Source of the DNA: Oscillospiraceae bacterium
Lineage (GTDB): Bacteria; Bacillota; Clostridia; Oscillospirales; Acutalibacteraceae
Reading direction: 5' to 3'
Length of the DNA stretch: 64,000 nt
Assembly (NCBI GenBank): GCA_015065925.1
Contig: SVPL01000007.1
Coordinates: 1 to 64,000 of the forward strand
This document shows, piece after piece, positions 1 through 12,036 of the stretch (its first letter is position 1; the number at the start of each line of letters is the position of its first letter). A program made the translations under genes and the position numbers. Below the pieces are notes generated by a model. It searched no databases. It was not told where the DNA came from and was given only the letters and a program-made list of their open reading frames with translations.

Positions 1-109
1 CAAACTTATCCGCGCAGATAATCTCCCTTGTCGTGGTCAATGACTTGGGCTAACGCCGGAAAACCCTTTATTTACGGGCTTTTCCTGTGTTGTTTCTATT
101 ATAACACAC

Positions 110-1210
110 TCACATTCCCTGCACTATTCCGCCTGTTTTTTGCAACAGCTCATCATCTGTAATCTTAACCACCATATTTTTGGTTACACTATTATTATGG
201 GCGATTTTTTCAATTTTGCATTTATAAAGCTTAGGTGTTGTGCCGTCTATTGTAGTTAAAATTTCTGCATCCCCTACCGAAATTTCCTGTTTAAAGGCTA
301 TTTGGGTTAAACTATTTTTTTCAAACTCCAAATCGCAATTTCCGTAAACGCCCGTATCGTTATTTATTTTAAGATTTGAAAAACATTCTTCCTTAAAGCG
401 TCCAACAAGCTCACCGGGAGCGCCCGCGCTACCTTTATCAACATCCAAAATTTCTGCCTTTACCAGTTCACCCGAATTAATGGTCAACAGCTTGCCTGTA
501 TCTACATCACAAATGCCGTGACCTAGTCCGCAAACCGTTTTAAGGGCGGGACTGTAAAAGGTTAATGTGCCTATTCCCGCGCTACTGTCACGAACCCAAA
601 TTCCCGTTTTATATTTTCCGCTTTGGTAGCATAAAGCGGGTGTAACCTTAACTGTTTTTTCTTTTTCATCGCTTATAATTTTTAAGGTAAGCTCTTTACC
701 CTTTGATGCCTCGATAATACCTGCAACATCTTCGTTGGAATAAACCTTTGTACCGTTTATGGAAATAATTAAATCCCCTTCTTTTAAACCTGCGTCCGCA
801 CCGGGGGAAACCTTACCGTTTTCGGTAGTGACCGAATCTAATCCAACAATCATAACTCCGTCGGTATAAATTTTAATTCCAAAGGGATTACCCAAAACAT
901 AAACATCTGTTTTTGAAACCACATTTACCGATGCCTGTTTTATTGGGAAAATCCCAAAGGCTTTTAATTTTACCGAATAATTTTCGTTTTTATTATTTGA
1001 AATTTTGCTTTCAATTTGACTTTCACCTGAATAAACCGCCTTTATTGGTATTTTGGAATCAAGGGTTAAATTTTCACCGCTTATAACATTAAATTCTTTA
1101 GGTAAAACGGTATTCATATAAGAAATACCGCCGATTACCATAATGCTAAATACGGTTAAAATTGTCATAAAAGCCTTAAAAACACATCCTTTATTTTTGC
1201 TTTTCCACAT
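110..1210 (-). CDS. spoIVB: SpoIVB-type peptidase (S55), PDZ domain
   Basis: N-terminal TM segment, PDZ-like GLKEGDLIISINGTKV, S55-like GLGHGICDVDTG and DKGSAGAPGELVG. Confidence 0.9.
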   Translation of the reverse strand: MWKSKNKGCVFKAFMTILTVFSIMVIGGISYMNTVLPKEFNVISGENLTLDSKIPIKAVYSGESQIESKISNNKNENYSVKLKAFGIFPIKQASVNVVSKTDVYVLGNPFGIKIYTDGVMIVGLDSVTTENGKVSPGADAGLKEGDLIISINGTKVYSNEDVAGIIEASKGKELTLKIISDEKEKTVKVTPALCYQSGKYKTGIWVRDSSAGIGTLTFYSPALKTVCGLGHGICDVDTGKLLTINSGELVKAEILDVDKGSAGAPGELVGRFKEECFSNLKINNDTGVYGNCDLEFEKNSLTQIAFKQEISVGDAEILTTIDGTTPKLYKCKIEKIAHNNSVTKNMVVKITDDELLQKTGGIVQGM

Positions 1211-1358
1211 TTATTTCTCCTTTTGCTTGCCATAATAATATATGTACTAAAAAAGCAAATAGCAAAAGTGAAAAATACCATTTAATAAAATTTTAAGCAT
1301 TTTAAATTTAGTATTAGCTTTTGAGAATTTTTTATACAATTTTTTAAATTTCAAACCA

Positions 1359-1655
1359 TTATTCACCATAAAAGAGTCCGTTAATAACACCCTTTTTTCT
1401 GCGTTGTTTTGGCAAATAACCTTCAACCGAAATTAAAATAGAATCGTTGCCTATAACCTCTATTTTATCCCAGGGAATAATTATATCCTCTCCTCTGCCT
1501 AAAAAGCTTATCCCCTTATTTTTACCGCTTATAACAACAGAAGTTAAGGCTCCTGTTTCGGTATCAAACTCAATATCGCTGACAAAACCTACCACAGACG
1601 CATCCTTAATTGATACCACCTGTTTATCTCTAAGCTCTGCAATTCGTGCTATCAT
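1359..1655 (-). CDS. YlmC/YmxH family sporulation protein (PRC-barrel)
   Basis: Short PRC-barrel-like protein, ELRDKQVVSIKDASVVGFVSDIEFD...IIPWDKIEVIG. Confidence 0.85.
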   Translation of the reverse strand: MIARIAELRDKQVVSIKDASVVGFVSDIEFDTETGALTSVVISGKNKGISFLGRGEDIIIPWDKIEVIGNDSILISVEGYLPKQRRKKGVINGLFYGE

Positions 1656-1696
1656 AAAAAATCACCTCGCACAATTATATGCAAGGTGATAAAAAT

Positions 1697-2164
1697 TTAT
1701 TTGCTGATTCTATTTTGCGCTTTTGTTTTTATTATATTAATTATCCAACAAATAAAACAACAAATTATGCCTATTTGTATTGCCGTAGCAATGCTAAATA
1801 AATTAATATTAATCGGCTCCCCGAAAAATATAGTATGAGAAAAAAGTGCGACCAAGGTTGAAAAAACAAATGCCGTAACATACATAAAAACAGGGCTAAA
1901 TTTAAAAATAAGTTTGCTAATATAAGTTATTGCAGAAACCAAAACAGCAGGAATAAATGAAATAAACAAAGTGTTTAAAAGTGCCTTTGGGAACACCGAA
2001 TTATTTAAAAATAACCTTAAATAGTTTGCATAACCTGAAAAACTCGGGCTATTTGAGTTTGAAAACTCATTACAAAAAAGCAAATACAAAATCACAAAAA
2101 TCCAAACCAAAACAGTAGGAACAATAAACCAAAGCAATTGTTTTAAAACCTTCACATTAAACAC
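1697..2164 (-). CDS. hypothetical membrane protein, about 4 TM segments
   Basis: Hydrophobic ORF; no family recognised. Confidence 0.6.
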   Translation of the reverse strand: MFNVKVLKQLLWFIVPTVLVWIFVILYLLFCNEFSNSNSPSFSGYANYLRLFLNNSVFPKALLNTLFISFIPAVLVSAITYISKLIFKFSPVFMYVTAFVFSTLVALFSHTIFFGEPININLFSIATAIQIGIICCFICWIINIIKTKAQNRISK

Positions 2165-2226
2165 CTTCTAATAACCATATTAACAGTTAAATTATACCAT
2201 AAAGCAAAATTTTTGTCAAACAAAAT

Positions 2227-2249
2227 AAGCCTCCCTATAAGAGAGGCTT
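2227..2249 (-). terminator. Rho-independent terminator after ftsH
   Basis: Minus strand AAGCCTC...GAGGCTT stem followed by ATTTTGTTTG. Confidence 0.7.
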
Positions 2250-2264
2250 AAATTAAAAGATATA

Positions 2265-4142
2265 TTAATTTTCTTCGGTAGAGCCGATTGCAAGATTATC
2301 CTCGCTTTGCTCCATGAGCTTAGCAAACTCTTCACCGCTGATTTTCTCTTTGTTATAAAGCTCTTTAGCAATAAGATGGAGCTTAGAAATATCATTCTCT
2401 AAAATTTCTACTGCCTTTGCGTACTGAGTAGAAATAATTGAATTAATTTCGGCATCAATCTCGGCGGCAATTTTCTCTGAATAGTTGGGAGTGGATGAGA
2501 AATCTCTGCCAAGGAATACTTCATTGTTATCGGTACCATAGGTAACGGGGCCGAGTTTTTCACTCATACCATACTTAGTAACCATTTTTCTGGCAATATC
2601 GGTAGCACGCTGCATATCGTTAGATGCACCAGTGCAAATATCCGACTGAGTAATCTGTTCTGCGGCACGACCACCAAGCATAGAACAAATTTCTTCCAAA
2701 AGATAACGCTTGGAAATGTGGCCCTTTTCCTCGGTAGGAATATACATTGTATAACCCGCCGCCATACCTCTTGGAATGATTGAGATTTGATGAACGGGGT
2801 CCTGAGTTTCAAGATGATATGAAACAATTGCGTGACCTGCTTCGTGGTAGGAAGTGATAAGCTTATCTCTATCCTTAATAACGTGAGATTTTTTCTCGGT
2901 ACCCATTACAACCTTAATGGTGGCTTCTTCAACATTCTCCTGAGTAATAGCCTTAAGATTTTGACGGGCGGCAAGCAAAGCAGCCTCATTAAGAAGGTTT
3001 TCAAGGTCTGCGCCCGTAAAGCCTGCAGTAGACTGAGCGATGGTTTTAAGGCTAACATCGGGGCCTAACGGCTTTCCTCTTGCGTGAACCTTAAGAATTT
3101 CCTCACGTCCCTTAACATCGGGATAATTTACTGTAATTTGACGGTCGAAACGACCGGGACGAAGCAAGGCTCTATCCAAAATATCGGGGCGGTTGGTTGC
3201 GGCGATAACAATAACACCTTCGTTAGCACCAAAGCCATCCATTTCAACAAGCAACTGGTTAAGGGTTTGCTCACGCTCATCGTGACCGCCGCCAAGACCT
3301 GCGCCACGCTGACGACCAACAGCATCTATTTCATCAATAAACACAATAGAGGGCGCTGATTTTTTTGCTTGGTCAAAAAGGTCGCGAACACGGGATGCGC
3401 CAACACCTACGAACATTTCAACAAAATCGGAACCCGAAATTGAGAAGAACGGAACATTTGCCTCACCTGCTACAGCACGAGCAAGAAGGGTTTTACCCGT
3501 TCCGGGAGGGCCAACAAGCAATACGCCCTTTGGAATTCTGGCGCCAAGCTCGTTGAATTTAGCAGGTTCTTTAAGGAAGTCAACAAGCTCCTGCATTTCC
3601 TCTTTTTCTTCATCGGCACCCGCAACATCAACAAATGTTGTTTTGCGCTTATCATCGGCGCGTTTAAACTTAGCCTTACCGAAGGAAAGAGATTTATCGG
3701 CACCCATTGAAGCGTTCATCTTACGCATTACAATAATCATAAGAACAACGCCTGCGCCAATAACCAAAATTGTAGGCAATAAGTTGCTTAACCAAGCAGT
3801 TTCATTACCACGCTTATAGTCATATTTAATAAGCTTGGTTTCATCCTTAGCATTTTTGGCATTATGCTCTAAAACAAAATCGTTAACATCATTCCAAAAA
3901 ATGCTGGGATCGGCAATGGTGTATTTATAGGTTTTGCTGTCGGCACGCTTTGTATATTTAAGCTCACCGCTATAAAGATTAAGCTCATACTCCGAAATTT
4001 CGTTGTTTCTAACCATTTCAACAATTTCATAATACTTTGTTTTAACGGCAGGCTCAGTCATTTTTATTATAAAAAGTGAACCGACACATAAAACAATAGG
4101 AATTGTGATGTAAATTAGAATATTTTTGAGTTTACTGTTCAA
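2265..4142 (-). CDS. ftsH: ATP-dependent zinc metalloprotease FtsH
   Basis: [21 protein letters not shown] region, HEAGHAIV zinc motif. Confidence 0.98.
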   Translation of the reverse strand: MNSKLKNILIYITIPIVLCVGSLFIIKMTEPAVKTKYYEIVEMVRNNEISEYELNLYSGELKYTKRADSKTYKYTIADPSIFWNDVNDFVLEHNAKNAKDETKLIKYDYKRGNETAWLSNLLPTILVIGAGVVLMIIVMRKMNASMGADKSLSFGKAKFKRADDKRKTTFVDVAGADEEKEEMQELVDFLKEPAKFNELGARIPKGVLLVGPPGTGKTLLARAVAGEANVPFFSISGSDFVEMFVGVGASRVRDLFDQAKKSAPSIVFIDEIDAVGRQRGAGLGGGHDEREQTLNQLLVEMDGFGANEGVIVIAATNRPDILDRALLRPGRFDRQITVNYPDVKGREEILKVHARGKPLGPDVSLKTIAQSTAGFTGADLENLLNEAALLAARQNLKAITQENVEEATIKVVMGTEKKSHVIKDRDKLITSYHEAGHAIVSYHLETQDPVHQISIIPRGMAAGYTMYIPTEEKGHISKRYLLEEICSMLGGRAAEQITQSDICTGASNDMQRATDIARKMVTKYGMSEKLGPVTYGTDNNEVFLGRDFSSTPNYSEKIAAEIDAEINSIISTQYAKAVEILENDISKLHLIAKELYNKEKISGEEFAKLMEQSEDNLAIGSTEEN

Positions 4143-4161
4143 TTGCTAAATTCCTCCTGAA

Positions 4162-4704
4162 TTACATATATATTTCGGGCTTTATAACCCCTACATACGA
4201 TAAATTGCGATATTTTTCCGCATAATCCAAGCCGTAGCCTACAATAAATGCATCGGGGATAACAGCGCCAACATAATCTGCGGTAATATCGGCGGTGCGA
4301 CGCTCGGGCTTATCGAAAAATGTGCAAATTTTAAGAGATTTTGGACTTCTCATTTCAAGCATTGCTTTTAACTGAGAAAGGGTATTTCCGCTATCCAAAA
4401 TATCTTCAATTATTAAAACATCATAATCCTTAATGTCAATTGATAAATCCTTTAAAACTCTTACAACACCACTTGAACGGGTTGAGCTTCCGTAAGAGGA
4501 TAACGCCATAAATTCAATATTGCAGGGTATTGTGAGTTCACGCATAAGATCTGCCATAAAAACAACTGACCCTTTAAGTATGCCCACTAAAAGCAAATTT
4601 TTATCTTTATAATCATTAGAAATTTCCGCACCTAATCTGGTTACAATTTCTTTAATTTGCTCTTTTGAAAATAATACTTTTTCAATATCTTCATGCATTG
4701 ACAT
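4162..4704 (-). CDS. hpt: hypoxanthine phosphoribosyltransferase
   Basis: PRPP motif VLIIEDILDSGNTL; tilS-hpt-ftsH gene order. Confidence 0.95.
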   Translation of the reverse strand: MSMHEDIEKVLFSKEQIKEIVTRLGAEISNDYKDKNLLLVGILKGSVVFMADLMRELTIPCNIEFMALSSYGSSTRSSGVVRVLKDLSIDIKDYDVLIIEDILDSGNTLSQLKAMLEMRSPKSLKICTFFDKPERRTADITADYVGAVIPDAFIVGYGLDYAEKYRNLSYVGVIKPEIYM

Positions 4705-4707
4705 AAT

Positions 4708-6018
4708 TTACTGTCCCCCATTTACTGTTTTTAAAACCTTAAAAACAAGAACTTTTTTTGTTTGTTCATCAATTTTAACCTTTTGGTCGGCTCCTACTTT
4801 ATAGCACCAGACAATGCCTCTGTCATCCGCTACAACGGGAGACTTATCACGCAGATTTACACTTATATCAGCTTCGGCTTGTAAACGGCGAACGGGTTTT
4901 GAAAGCCCCCGACCTACAGGACTCATTCTATCCTCCGCCATTCTTGTTCTGATTACCAACTTGCCAACTATTTTATCATAATCAATTGCGTTTTTTAATA
5001 ACAATTTGTTAATTTTAAGGTCATTTACAAATTTTTCTTTGGAAATAACCTCAGTTTCAACAGAAAAATCGCAAGCTTCATCCTTTAAAACATAAAAATA
5101 CCCTTTACTTACCTTTGCATAAAAGCCACCAAACAGCTCAACCGAATTTACTTTTTTGTTCAATAAGTCAAGCATTAAATTAATATGCAAATTATCGGGA
5201 TACCTTTTGGTAATTCCATAAACAAAATCAGTTAAAACCCGTGCTGTTAAAGCACTATGAGCCGTTATAAGCGGTTGCACCTTCAAGGAATTTGGTTCTT
5301 TGAAAGACTGAGTTAAAAGCTCATTAGCCTGCTGCTCTAAAAAATCGTTATCATTTTTTAAAAGATTTAAATTTCTAACAGAAACCGAAACCAGCTCGGG
5401 CGAAATTTCTTTTAAAAGAGGAATAACATTATTTCTGATTTTATTGCGTGTATATTCATTTGAAAGATTTGTACTATCGGTCACATATTGTAGATTGTTT
5501 TGTTTAATGTAATCTAAAATATCCTTTTTTGAGCACTCGTTAAGAAGCCTGATAAATTTACCGCGAACATCGGGTATACCTGTTAACCCCTTAAGACCTG
5601 TGCCGCGACAAAAATTTATTAAAAAGGTTTCTAAGGAATCGTCAGCATTATGTGCCGTAGCGATGTACTGAACATCAAGCCCATCAAAAACTTCATATCT
5701 AAGTCTTCGTGCGGCAAGCTCAATGCTTTCGCCCTTGTTTGCCTCGGTTAAAACCGAAACTTCGGCAACCTTTAGCGGTATATTTAGTTCTTGGCAAAGG
5801 TCAACACAAAAATCGGCATCACGCTTTGCCTCCTCACCGCGTATATTATGATTAATATGAACCGCCGAAAGCTCAAACCCAAAGGATTTTTTTAGAGTGC
5901 TTAATATATGTAATAAGCAAACCGAATCTGCGCCGCCTGAAAGAGCAACACAAATGCTTTCAGGCTTATTACAAAGCCTGAAAATGGCATTTTCTACATT
6001 ATTTTTAATGTTCTTCAT
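4708..6018 (-). CDS. tilS: tRNA(Ile)-lysidine synthetase TilS
   Basis: SGGADSVCLLHIL PP-loop. Start taken as MKNIKNNVENA at 6018; the longer ORF to 6162 runs out of frame through dnaB. Confidence 0.93.
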   Translation of the reverse strand: MKNIKNNVENAIFRLCNKPESICVALSGGADSVCLLHILSTLKKSFGFELSAVHINHNIRGEEAKRDADFCVDLCQELNIPLKVAEVSVLTEANKGESIELAARRLRYEVFDGLDVQYIATAHNADDSLETFLINFCRGTGLKGLTGIPDVRGKFIRLLNECSKKDILDYIKQNNLQYVTDSTNLSNEYTRNKIRNNVIPLLKEISPELVSVSVRNLNLLKNDNDFLEQQANELLTQSFKEPNSLKVQPLITAHSALTARVLTDFVYGITKRYPDNLHINLMLDLLNKKVNSVELFGGFYAKVSKGYFYVLKDEACDFSVETEVISKEKFVNDLKINKLLLKNAIDYDKIVGKLVIRTRMAEDRMSPVGRGLSKPVRRLQAEADISVNLRDKSPVVADDRGIVWCYKVGADQKVKIDEQTKKVLVFKVLKTVNGGQ

Positions 6019-7390
6019 ATCCTGTAGCCTGTGAAGTAAAACGAGTAAACTGACCGTCCCAATAAAGAGGAATTGTTTTACATTCGCCGTGACGGTTTTT
6101 AGCAACAATACACTCTGCCTTGTTGGGATCTGCAACATTCTCAGGGTCGGTGTTTTCAGCATCGTAATACTTTTCTCTGTAAAGGAATAAAACTATATCT
6201 GCATCCTGCTCAATAGAACCTGAATCACGAAGGTCAGAAAGCTGAGGCTTATGAGATTTGACATTTTTACCCTCGGTTCCACGGCTAAGCTGAGCGCAGG
6301 CAATAACAGGAACTCTTAACTCTTTTGCCATAATTTTAAGATTACGGGTAATATCTGAAACCTCTTGCACACGGCTTTCTTTTACGGTTGCCGAATGCAT
6401 AAGACCTAAATAGTCGATTATAACAAGGTCAACATCACCCAAGCGTCTGAGCTTCGCCTTCATCTCAGGTACTGTGATAGAAGGTGTTTCGTCTAAATAC
6501 ATTTGAGTTTTTGAAAGCTGTTCTGCAGCCATTGCAAGTCTTGTCCATTCGTCATTTGTCATTAATGATGAATCCCTTAGATGACTGCTTTCAATCGCCG
6601 CCTCATTAGAAAGCAAACGCTGAGCCAACTGGTCACGGGACATTTCAAGAGAGAAAAAGCAAACTCTTTTACCGCCGTTAACCGCAACATTTCGCGCAAT
6701 ATTAAGGGCGAATGAGGTTTTACCCATACCAGGACGGGCGCCTAAAATAATAAGGTCAGATTTATTAAGTCCCGTAAGGGTTTTATCAAGCTCAGAAATA
6801 CCGCAAGGAATACCAACATAGTCATTATGGGTTTCGGGATCGGCAACCTTCATAAGTCTGTCGTAGGTTTCGTTAACTATAACATCCTTAATTAAAACAA
6901 GGTCTCCGCTATTTCTACCCTGTCTGATTTCGTAAATTCTTTGCTCTGCTTTATCAAGCAAATCTCCTGAATTTTCGGTATTTTCATTAATATCCTTAAT
7001 AATATTTTGCGCCGCCTTCATAAGGGCGCGGGTAATGTGCTTATCCTTAACAATTGCTATGTAATTTTCTAAATTAGCCGTTGTAGGAACACATTGTACC
7101 AACTGTGTGAGATATGATTTGCCGCCTGCGTCATCATATACCCCGTCACTTTTAAGGCGTTCCAAAAGGGTAATAAAATCTATTGGAACATTGGTTTCAT
7201 ACATTCTGGTCAGGGTTGAATAAATCTTTTGATGATTTTCTATGTAGAAGTAATCGGGCTTAATCATAGTTTGAACAAGATTCAAACAAGAAGGATCTAT
7301 GATAATAGAGCCAATTACCGATTGTTCGGCTTCCACCGAAAAAGGCATATTCCCCTCGCCAAAAATATCAATGCCGTTATTTGATTCCAT
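6005..7390 (-). CDS. dnaB: replicative DNA helicase DnaB
   Basis: GARPGMGKTSFALNIA Walker A, DLVIIDYLGLM Walker B. Confidence 0.98.
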   Translation of the reverse strand: MESNNGIDIFGEGNMPFSVEAEQSVIGSIIIDPSCLNLVQTMIKPDYFYIENHQKIYSTLTRMYETNVPIDFITLLERLKSDGVYDDAGGKSYLTQLVQCVPTTANLENYIAIVKDKHITRALMKAAQNIIKDINENTENSGDLLDKAEQRIYEIRQGRNSGDLVLIKDVIVNETYDRLMKVADPETHNDYVGIPCGISELDKTLTGLNKSDLIILGARPGMGKTSFALNIARNVAVNGGKRVCFFSLEMSRDQLAQRLLSNEAAIESSHLRDSSLMTNDEWTRLAMAAEQLSKTQMYLDETPSITVPEMKAKLRRLGDVDLVIIDYLGLMHSATVKESRVQEVSDITRNLKIMAKELRVPVIACAQLSRGTEGKNVKSHKPQLSDLRDSGSIEQDADIVLFLYREKYYDAENTDPENVADPNKAECIVAKNRHGECKTIPLYWDGQFTRFTSQATGYEEH

Positions 7391-7396
7391 AATAAA

Positions 7397-7837
7397 TTAT
7401 TCCTTTACAATAACCTGCATTTTTGCAACTATGCCGTTATAAAGCTTAATTTCAGCGGTATATTCGCCAAATTGCTTAATATCTGCAACCTGCATTTTTC
7501 TGCGGTCTACGGTAATACCAAACTGTTTTCCGATTTCCGCTGCGATTTCTTTAGATGTAACTGCGCCGAATAATTTACCCGAAGCTCCTGCTTTGGCAAT
7601 AATTTCTACATTTTTACCGTTTAATTTAGCTGCAATTTCTTCTGCCGCCTTCTTTTCCTCGGCAATGTGATGTGCCTTGGCTTCTTCACGGTTTTTAAGT
7701 TCATTCATAGCAGTAGCATTGGCTTCAACCGCAAGCTTTTTAGGGAACAAAAAGTTTCTTGCATAACCGTCTGAAACATTGCAAAGTTCACCTTTTTTTC
7801 CGTGACCTTTAACATCTGCTAATAATACAACCTTCAT
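7397..7837 (-). CDS. rplI: 50S ribosomal protein L9
   Basis: [36 protein letters not shown]; start trimmed to this Met. Confidence 0.96.
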   Translation of the reverse strand: MKVVLLADVKGHGKKGELCNVSDGYARNFLFPKKLAVEANATAMNELKNREEAKAHHIAEEKKAAEEIAAKLNGKNVEIIAKAGASGKLFGAVTSKEIAAEIGKQFGITVDRRKMQVADIKQFGEYTAEIKLYNGIVAKMQVIVKE

Positions 7838-7838
7838 T

Positions 7839-9812
7839 TTAATTTTCCTCCTCGTTTTTATCAATAGCATTTAAAAGTAGCTGTTTTGCTGTATTAAAAT
7901 CCTTTTCATCTAATTGACATGCCGCCATAGTTCTATGACCGCCGCCACCTAATTTTTCCATAATAAGTTGAACATTTACTTCGCCATATGATCTGGCTGA
8001 AATATTCACCTTACCATCAATATGGCTCATTACAAAAGAAGCCTTAACTCCCGATATATTCAAAAGCTCATCAGCAGCTTGTGAAGATATAATGCGCGAT
8101 TGATGGACTTGTAGCTCATCATTTTGGTTAATGGCAATAGCGTAATTTTTATACTGCTCTGCCGTTGCAATAATAGAATTTTTATCCTTATGATGCTCTA
8201 TGGTGTCTGCAAACAGTTTTTTAACCGCAATAGGATCAGCACCCTTTCGGCGCAAAAAGGCAGATGCCTCAAAGGTGCGAACACCCGTATTCATACAGTA
8301 GCCTCTGGTATCTAGCATAATACCTGCAAGCATTGCCTCAGCCTGAGTTTTGCCAACTGCCGCTTCGCTTATATACTGTAAAAGCTCACAAACCATTTCT
8401 GAAGCCGACGAAGCAGATGTTTCGTGATAAAAAATAACCGAGTTTGCAATATGGTCAACCGATTTTCGGTGATGGTCTATAACAACTACATTGCTGATGT
8501 TATTAAGTGCGTCGGCGTATTCAAGCATTTGACACCTATGAGTATCCAAAACAATAAGCAAGGTATTTTTGGTTATTAAATGTTCAATGGTGCGATAATC
8601 GGTGATCATTAAATCCCCGCCCAAGGCAGTTATTCTTTCAAACAAAGGGCCAACCAAAGCTGTTTTTTTATCCATTGCTATTACAGCGGGGGTATCGGTA
8701 TGCTTGCGGATTGCCGAGCAAAGAGCGTATGCCGCGCCATAGCAATCCAAATCGGCAAATTTGTGTCCCATTAAAATGACCTGATCGCTGTTGTTAATAA
8801 GCTCTAATAAAGCAGATGCAACTATTCTTGTTCTTACCCTTGTACGCTTTTCATTAGAGTTTGAAATACCGCCAAAGAACTGAAAAGAATTATCCTTTTT
8901 CTTAATTGCAACCTGATCTCCGCCTCTGCCGAGTGCCATATCAAGGGCTTGAGCAGCCTGTTCTTCACATTCTCTAAAGGTGTTTCCGCGACCTATGCCG
9001 ATTGAAATGGTTGCCCTTCCCTTCTCTCCAAAATCAATTGAGCGAACTCTGTTTAATATTTCAAATTTATTTGATGTAAAGGAAATTAAATCCCTTTCTT
9101 CAAAAATAAACAAATATCTTTCGCCCGACAATTTTCGACTTATACCGTTAGATGTTGAAAACCAATCTTCTAAAATATTTTGGATTTTAGAGCTTACATT
9201 ATTACGCTCGCTGTCACGCATATTATGGGTTAAATCATCCAAATTATCTATAACAATAAATGCCGCAACAGGTCTGCTAAGCTTATATTCAGAAGCGGTT
9301 TTTCTAAGATTTGTTAAATCAATAAAACAAAGTATTCGTTGGGTTGTGGAATTTAATGTATATTCGGTTTCATATACATCAAAAATTTTATTTGCATACG
9401 AAACATTGGCATAGTGTGATTTTTTTAGTTCCTCCATACCCTTTGTTCCAACAACATCTATCAAGGTTTCGCCTATAAGAAGATCAGCCTCATTATTTAT
9501 CGTTTCAAAAAAGCAATCATTAAACCAAATAATCTCATCATTTTGCGAAACAATTAATACGGGAAGATTAAAGTCCGAAAGAGTGTTTGAAGCGGTATTA
9601 TCATTTTCATCATTAATAGAACCGATTAAATCGTGTAGCTTTTGCTTTACTGTGAAAATTTTTACAAAAGTGATTATTGCAAGCACCGCAAACAAAGCCA
9701 AAGAGATATAAAAAAATGTTTGTGATAAAAAGAATAGCAAGACGGTCTGCACCGCAGAAAACGCAAGTAAAACTATATATAAAAAATTAAAATTCCAAAG
9801 CTTTTTAAACAC
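7839..9812 (-). CDS. gdpP: GdpP-type c-di-AMP phosphodiesterase (TM-PAS-GGDEF-DHH/DHHA1)
   Basis: DHH motif [11 protein letters not shown]-terminal GGGGH, degenerate GGDEF-like region, adjacent to rplI-dnaB. Confidence 0.93.
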   Translation of the reverse strand: MFKKLWNFNFLYIVLLAFSAVQTVLLFFLSQTFFYISLALFAVLAIITFVKIFTVKQKLHDLIGSINDENDNTASNTLSDFNLPVLIVSQNDEIIWFNDCFFETINNEADLLIGETLIDVVGTKGMEELKKSHYANVSYANKIFDVYETEYTLNSTTQRILCFIDLTNLRKTASEYKLSRPVAAFIVIDNLDDLTHNMRDSERNNVSSKIQNILEDWFSTSNGISRKLSGERYLFIFEERDLISFTSNKFEILNRVRSIDFGEKGRATISIGIGRGNTFRECEEQAAQALDMALGRGGDQVAIKKKDNSFQFFGGISNSNEKRTRVRTRIVASALLELINNSDQVILMGHKFADLDCYGAAYALCSAIRKHTDTPAVIAMDKKTALVGPLFERITALGGDLMITDYRTIEHLITKNTLLIVLDTHRCQMLEYADALNNISNVVVIDHHRKSVDHIANSVIFYHETSASSASEMVCELLQYISEAAVGKTQAEAMLAGIMLDTRGYCMNTGVRTFEASAFLRRKGADPIAVKKLFADTIEHHKDKNSIIATAEQYKNYAIAINQNDELQVHQSRIISSQAADELLNISGVKASFVMSHIDGKVNISARSYGEVNVQLIMEKLGGGGHRTMAACQLDEKDFNTAKQLLLNAIDKNEEEN

Positions 9813-9834
9813 AGAGCAGACCTCCTTTAACTAA

Positions 9835-11733
9835 TTATACTTCCATTATAATGGGCAATACCATAGGACTTCTTCTTGTTCTTTCGTGAAGGAATTTAGA
9901 AACATTATCACGAACACGGGATTTAATTGAGCTCCAATCGTGAACACCGTTTAAATAGCAAAATTCAATTGCTTTACAGGCGGCTTCGGTAATCTCCTCC
10001 ATAAGTTCTTCAGATTCTTTAACATATACAAATCCGCGAGAAACAACCTCGGGTCCTGCAATTACCTCACGGGTTGCTGAATCCATAGTCATAACCACAA
10101 CAATAACACCATCCTCGGCAAGATGCTTTCTGTCACGAAGGACAATATTACCAACATCACCCACACCAAGTCCGTCAACCAAAATACGACCTGCAGGAAC
10201 GGTTTCGGTTATTGCCATTTTATTTTCGCTAAGCTCAATTGTACTTCCTATACCTGTTATCATAATATTTTCAGTAGGAATTCCCATAGTAAGTGCTAAG
10301 CCTGCGTGTTTATACAAATGCTTTTGCTCACCATGTACGGGAATGAAATATTTGGGCTTAACAAGATTTAACATTAATTTAAGCTCTTCCTGACAAGCGT
10401 GACCTGAAACATGAACATCATACATTTTTTCGTAAACCACAGTTGCGCCCTGCTTCATAAGCTCATTAACAACCTTGCCAACAAGCTTTTCATTTCCGGG
10501 TATGGGGGTTGCCGAAATAATTATAAGGTCACCCGAAACAATACCAACCTGACGGTGATCGCCAAAAGCCATTCTATGAAGCGCAGATAAGGGCTCACCT
10601 TGGCTACCTGTTGTAACAACAACAATCTGTTCGGGAAGGTATCTGTTTATCATATCAATATCAATCAAAATACCTTCGGGAACATTTAAATATCCAAGCT
10701 CGGAAGCAACAGATACAACATTAATCATACTTCTGCCCGAAACCGCAACCTTTCTGCCGCAACGGTAGGCTTCGTCGATTATTTGTTGAATTCTGTGGAT
10801 ATTTGATGAAAATGTTGCAACAATAATTCTTCCCTTTTCCGCCTTTTTAAAAAGGGTTGAAAAGGATTCGCCAACTATTTTTTCCGAAGATGTATAACCC
10901 GGTCTTTCGGCGTTTGTGGAATCGGAAAGCAGAGCCAAAACACCCTTATTACCAAGCTCGGCAAATCTGCCTAAATCAATTATATTTGAGTCAATCGGTG
11001 TTGTATCAATCTTAAAATCGCCCGTTTGAATAATTACACCTGCAGGTGTTTTTATAGCAACGGCAACCGCATCGGGAATTGAATGGTTAACATGAATAAA
11101 TTCAATTGAGAATTTGCCTAAACTGATGGTATCTCCCGCTTTAACAACATTTAAATCAGCGGTATTCATAAGCTTATGCTCTTTTAACTTACCCTCAATT
11201 AAGCCTAAGGTAAGGCGTGTACCGTAAATGGGCAAATTAAAGTTTTTAAGCAAATACGGAATAGCGCCTATATGGTCCTCGTGACCGTGAGTTACAACCA
11301 AGCCTTTAATTTTATCCTTATTATTTATAACATAGGTGAAATCAGGGATAACTATATCAATACCGGGAGTTTCCTCATCGGGAAAGGTCATACCGCAATC
11401 CACCAAAAACATATCTCCATCATATTCATAAAGGGTAATATTTTTTCCTATTTCACCCAAACCGCCCAAAGGAATTATTTTTATTGGTTTTATCTTCTTT
11501 TGGCTTTTGCCCGTATTTTTTTCAGGCAAAGTTTTATCGGATTTTTTTACTTTATTATAACTTTTTTTATTGTTTGTTGCTGAATTGCTTTTCTTTGTTG
11601 GTTTAGAAGTATTTTTAGACATTTTGGAATTGTTTTTATTTTTAGAAGCAATGCTTTTATCCATATTCTTCTTATTATTCTTTATGGGTTTGCTTTTTTC
11701 TTCATTACTGTTCTTCTTTTGAGTTTTTGGCAT
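9835..11733 (-). CDS. rnj: ribonuclease J with low-complexity K/N/S-rich N-terminal extension
   Basis: Metallo-beta-lactamase HGHEDHIGAIPY, GDFKID, C-terminal RNase J region; about 80-residue basic N-terminus. Confidence 0.95.
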   Translation of the reverse strand: MPKTQKKNSNEEKSKPIKNNKKNMDKSIASKNKNNSKMSKNTSKPTKKSNSATNNKKSYNKVKKSDKTLPEKNTGKSQKKIKPIKIIPLGGLGEIGKNITLYEYDGDMFLVDCGMTFPDEETPGIDIVIPDFTYVINNKDKIKGLVVTHGHEDHIGAIPYLLKNFNLPIYGTRLTLGLIEGKLKEHKLMNTADLNVVKAGDTISLGKFSIEFIHVNHSIPDAVAVAIKTPAGVIIQTGDFKIDTTPIDSNIIDLGRFAELGNKGVLALLSDSTNAERPGYTSSEKIVGESFSTLFKKAEKGRIIVATFSSNIHRIQQIIDEAYRCGRKVAVSGRSMINVVSVASELGYLNVPEGILIDIDMINRYLPEQIVVVTTGSQGEPLSALHRMAFGDHRQVGIVSGDLIIISATPIPGNEKLVGKVVNELMKQGATVVYEKMYDVHVSGHACQEELKLMLNLVKPKYFIPVHGEQKHLYKHAGLALTMGIPTENIMITGIGSTIELSENKMAITETVPAGRILVDGLGVGDVGNIVLRDRKHLAEDGVIVVVMTMDSATREVIAGPEVVSRGFVYVKESEELMEEITEAACKAIEFCYLNGVHDWSSIKSRVRDNVSKFLHERTRRSPMVLPIIMEV

Positions 11734-11845
11734 TAAATAACCTCCGTTTTCAAAAAATAATATATGTAGCCGTATTTAAATATCATAAAATATAATGAGT
11801 TTTGTTTTAAAAAAATCAAAAAATACATAAATATATCCAATATTA

Positions 11846-11874
11846 ATTTTACCCGCAAACAGCCCTATTGTCAA
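11846..11874 (-). promoter_or_regulatory. sigma-A type promoter upstream of rnj
   Basis: Minus strand TTGACA-N17-TAAAAT. Confidence 0.7.
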
Positions 11875-12036
11875 GTAAAAGATTTGTTCATATTAAAGTA
11901 TTATACAATATTGAAAATTTTAATCAAATTTTAAACTTAAACCGAGTTTTGAAACACAAATTTCTCGCTCTGCTTCGCCCCAATACTCGTAAACCTTATG
12001 TAATACGCACACAAAATATGCGTATATAAAAATATG

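Noticed and set aside
1-109. Possible 3' end of another gene on the minus strand at the window edge
   Set aside because: A short frame (…ALAQVIDHDKGDYLRG*) can be read, but it is too short to identify and lies downstream of spoIVB.
2564-3819. Multiple ORFs within ftsH on both strands
   Set aside because: Shadow frames of a strongly conserved gene.
6019-6162. N-terminal extension of the tilS ORF
   Set aside because: Runs out of frame through dnaB; the TilS-like sequence begins at MKNIKNN.
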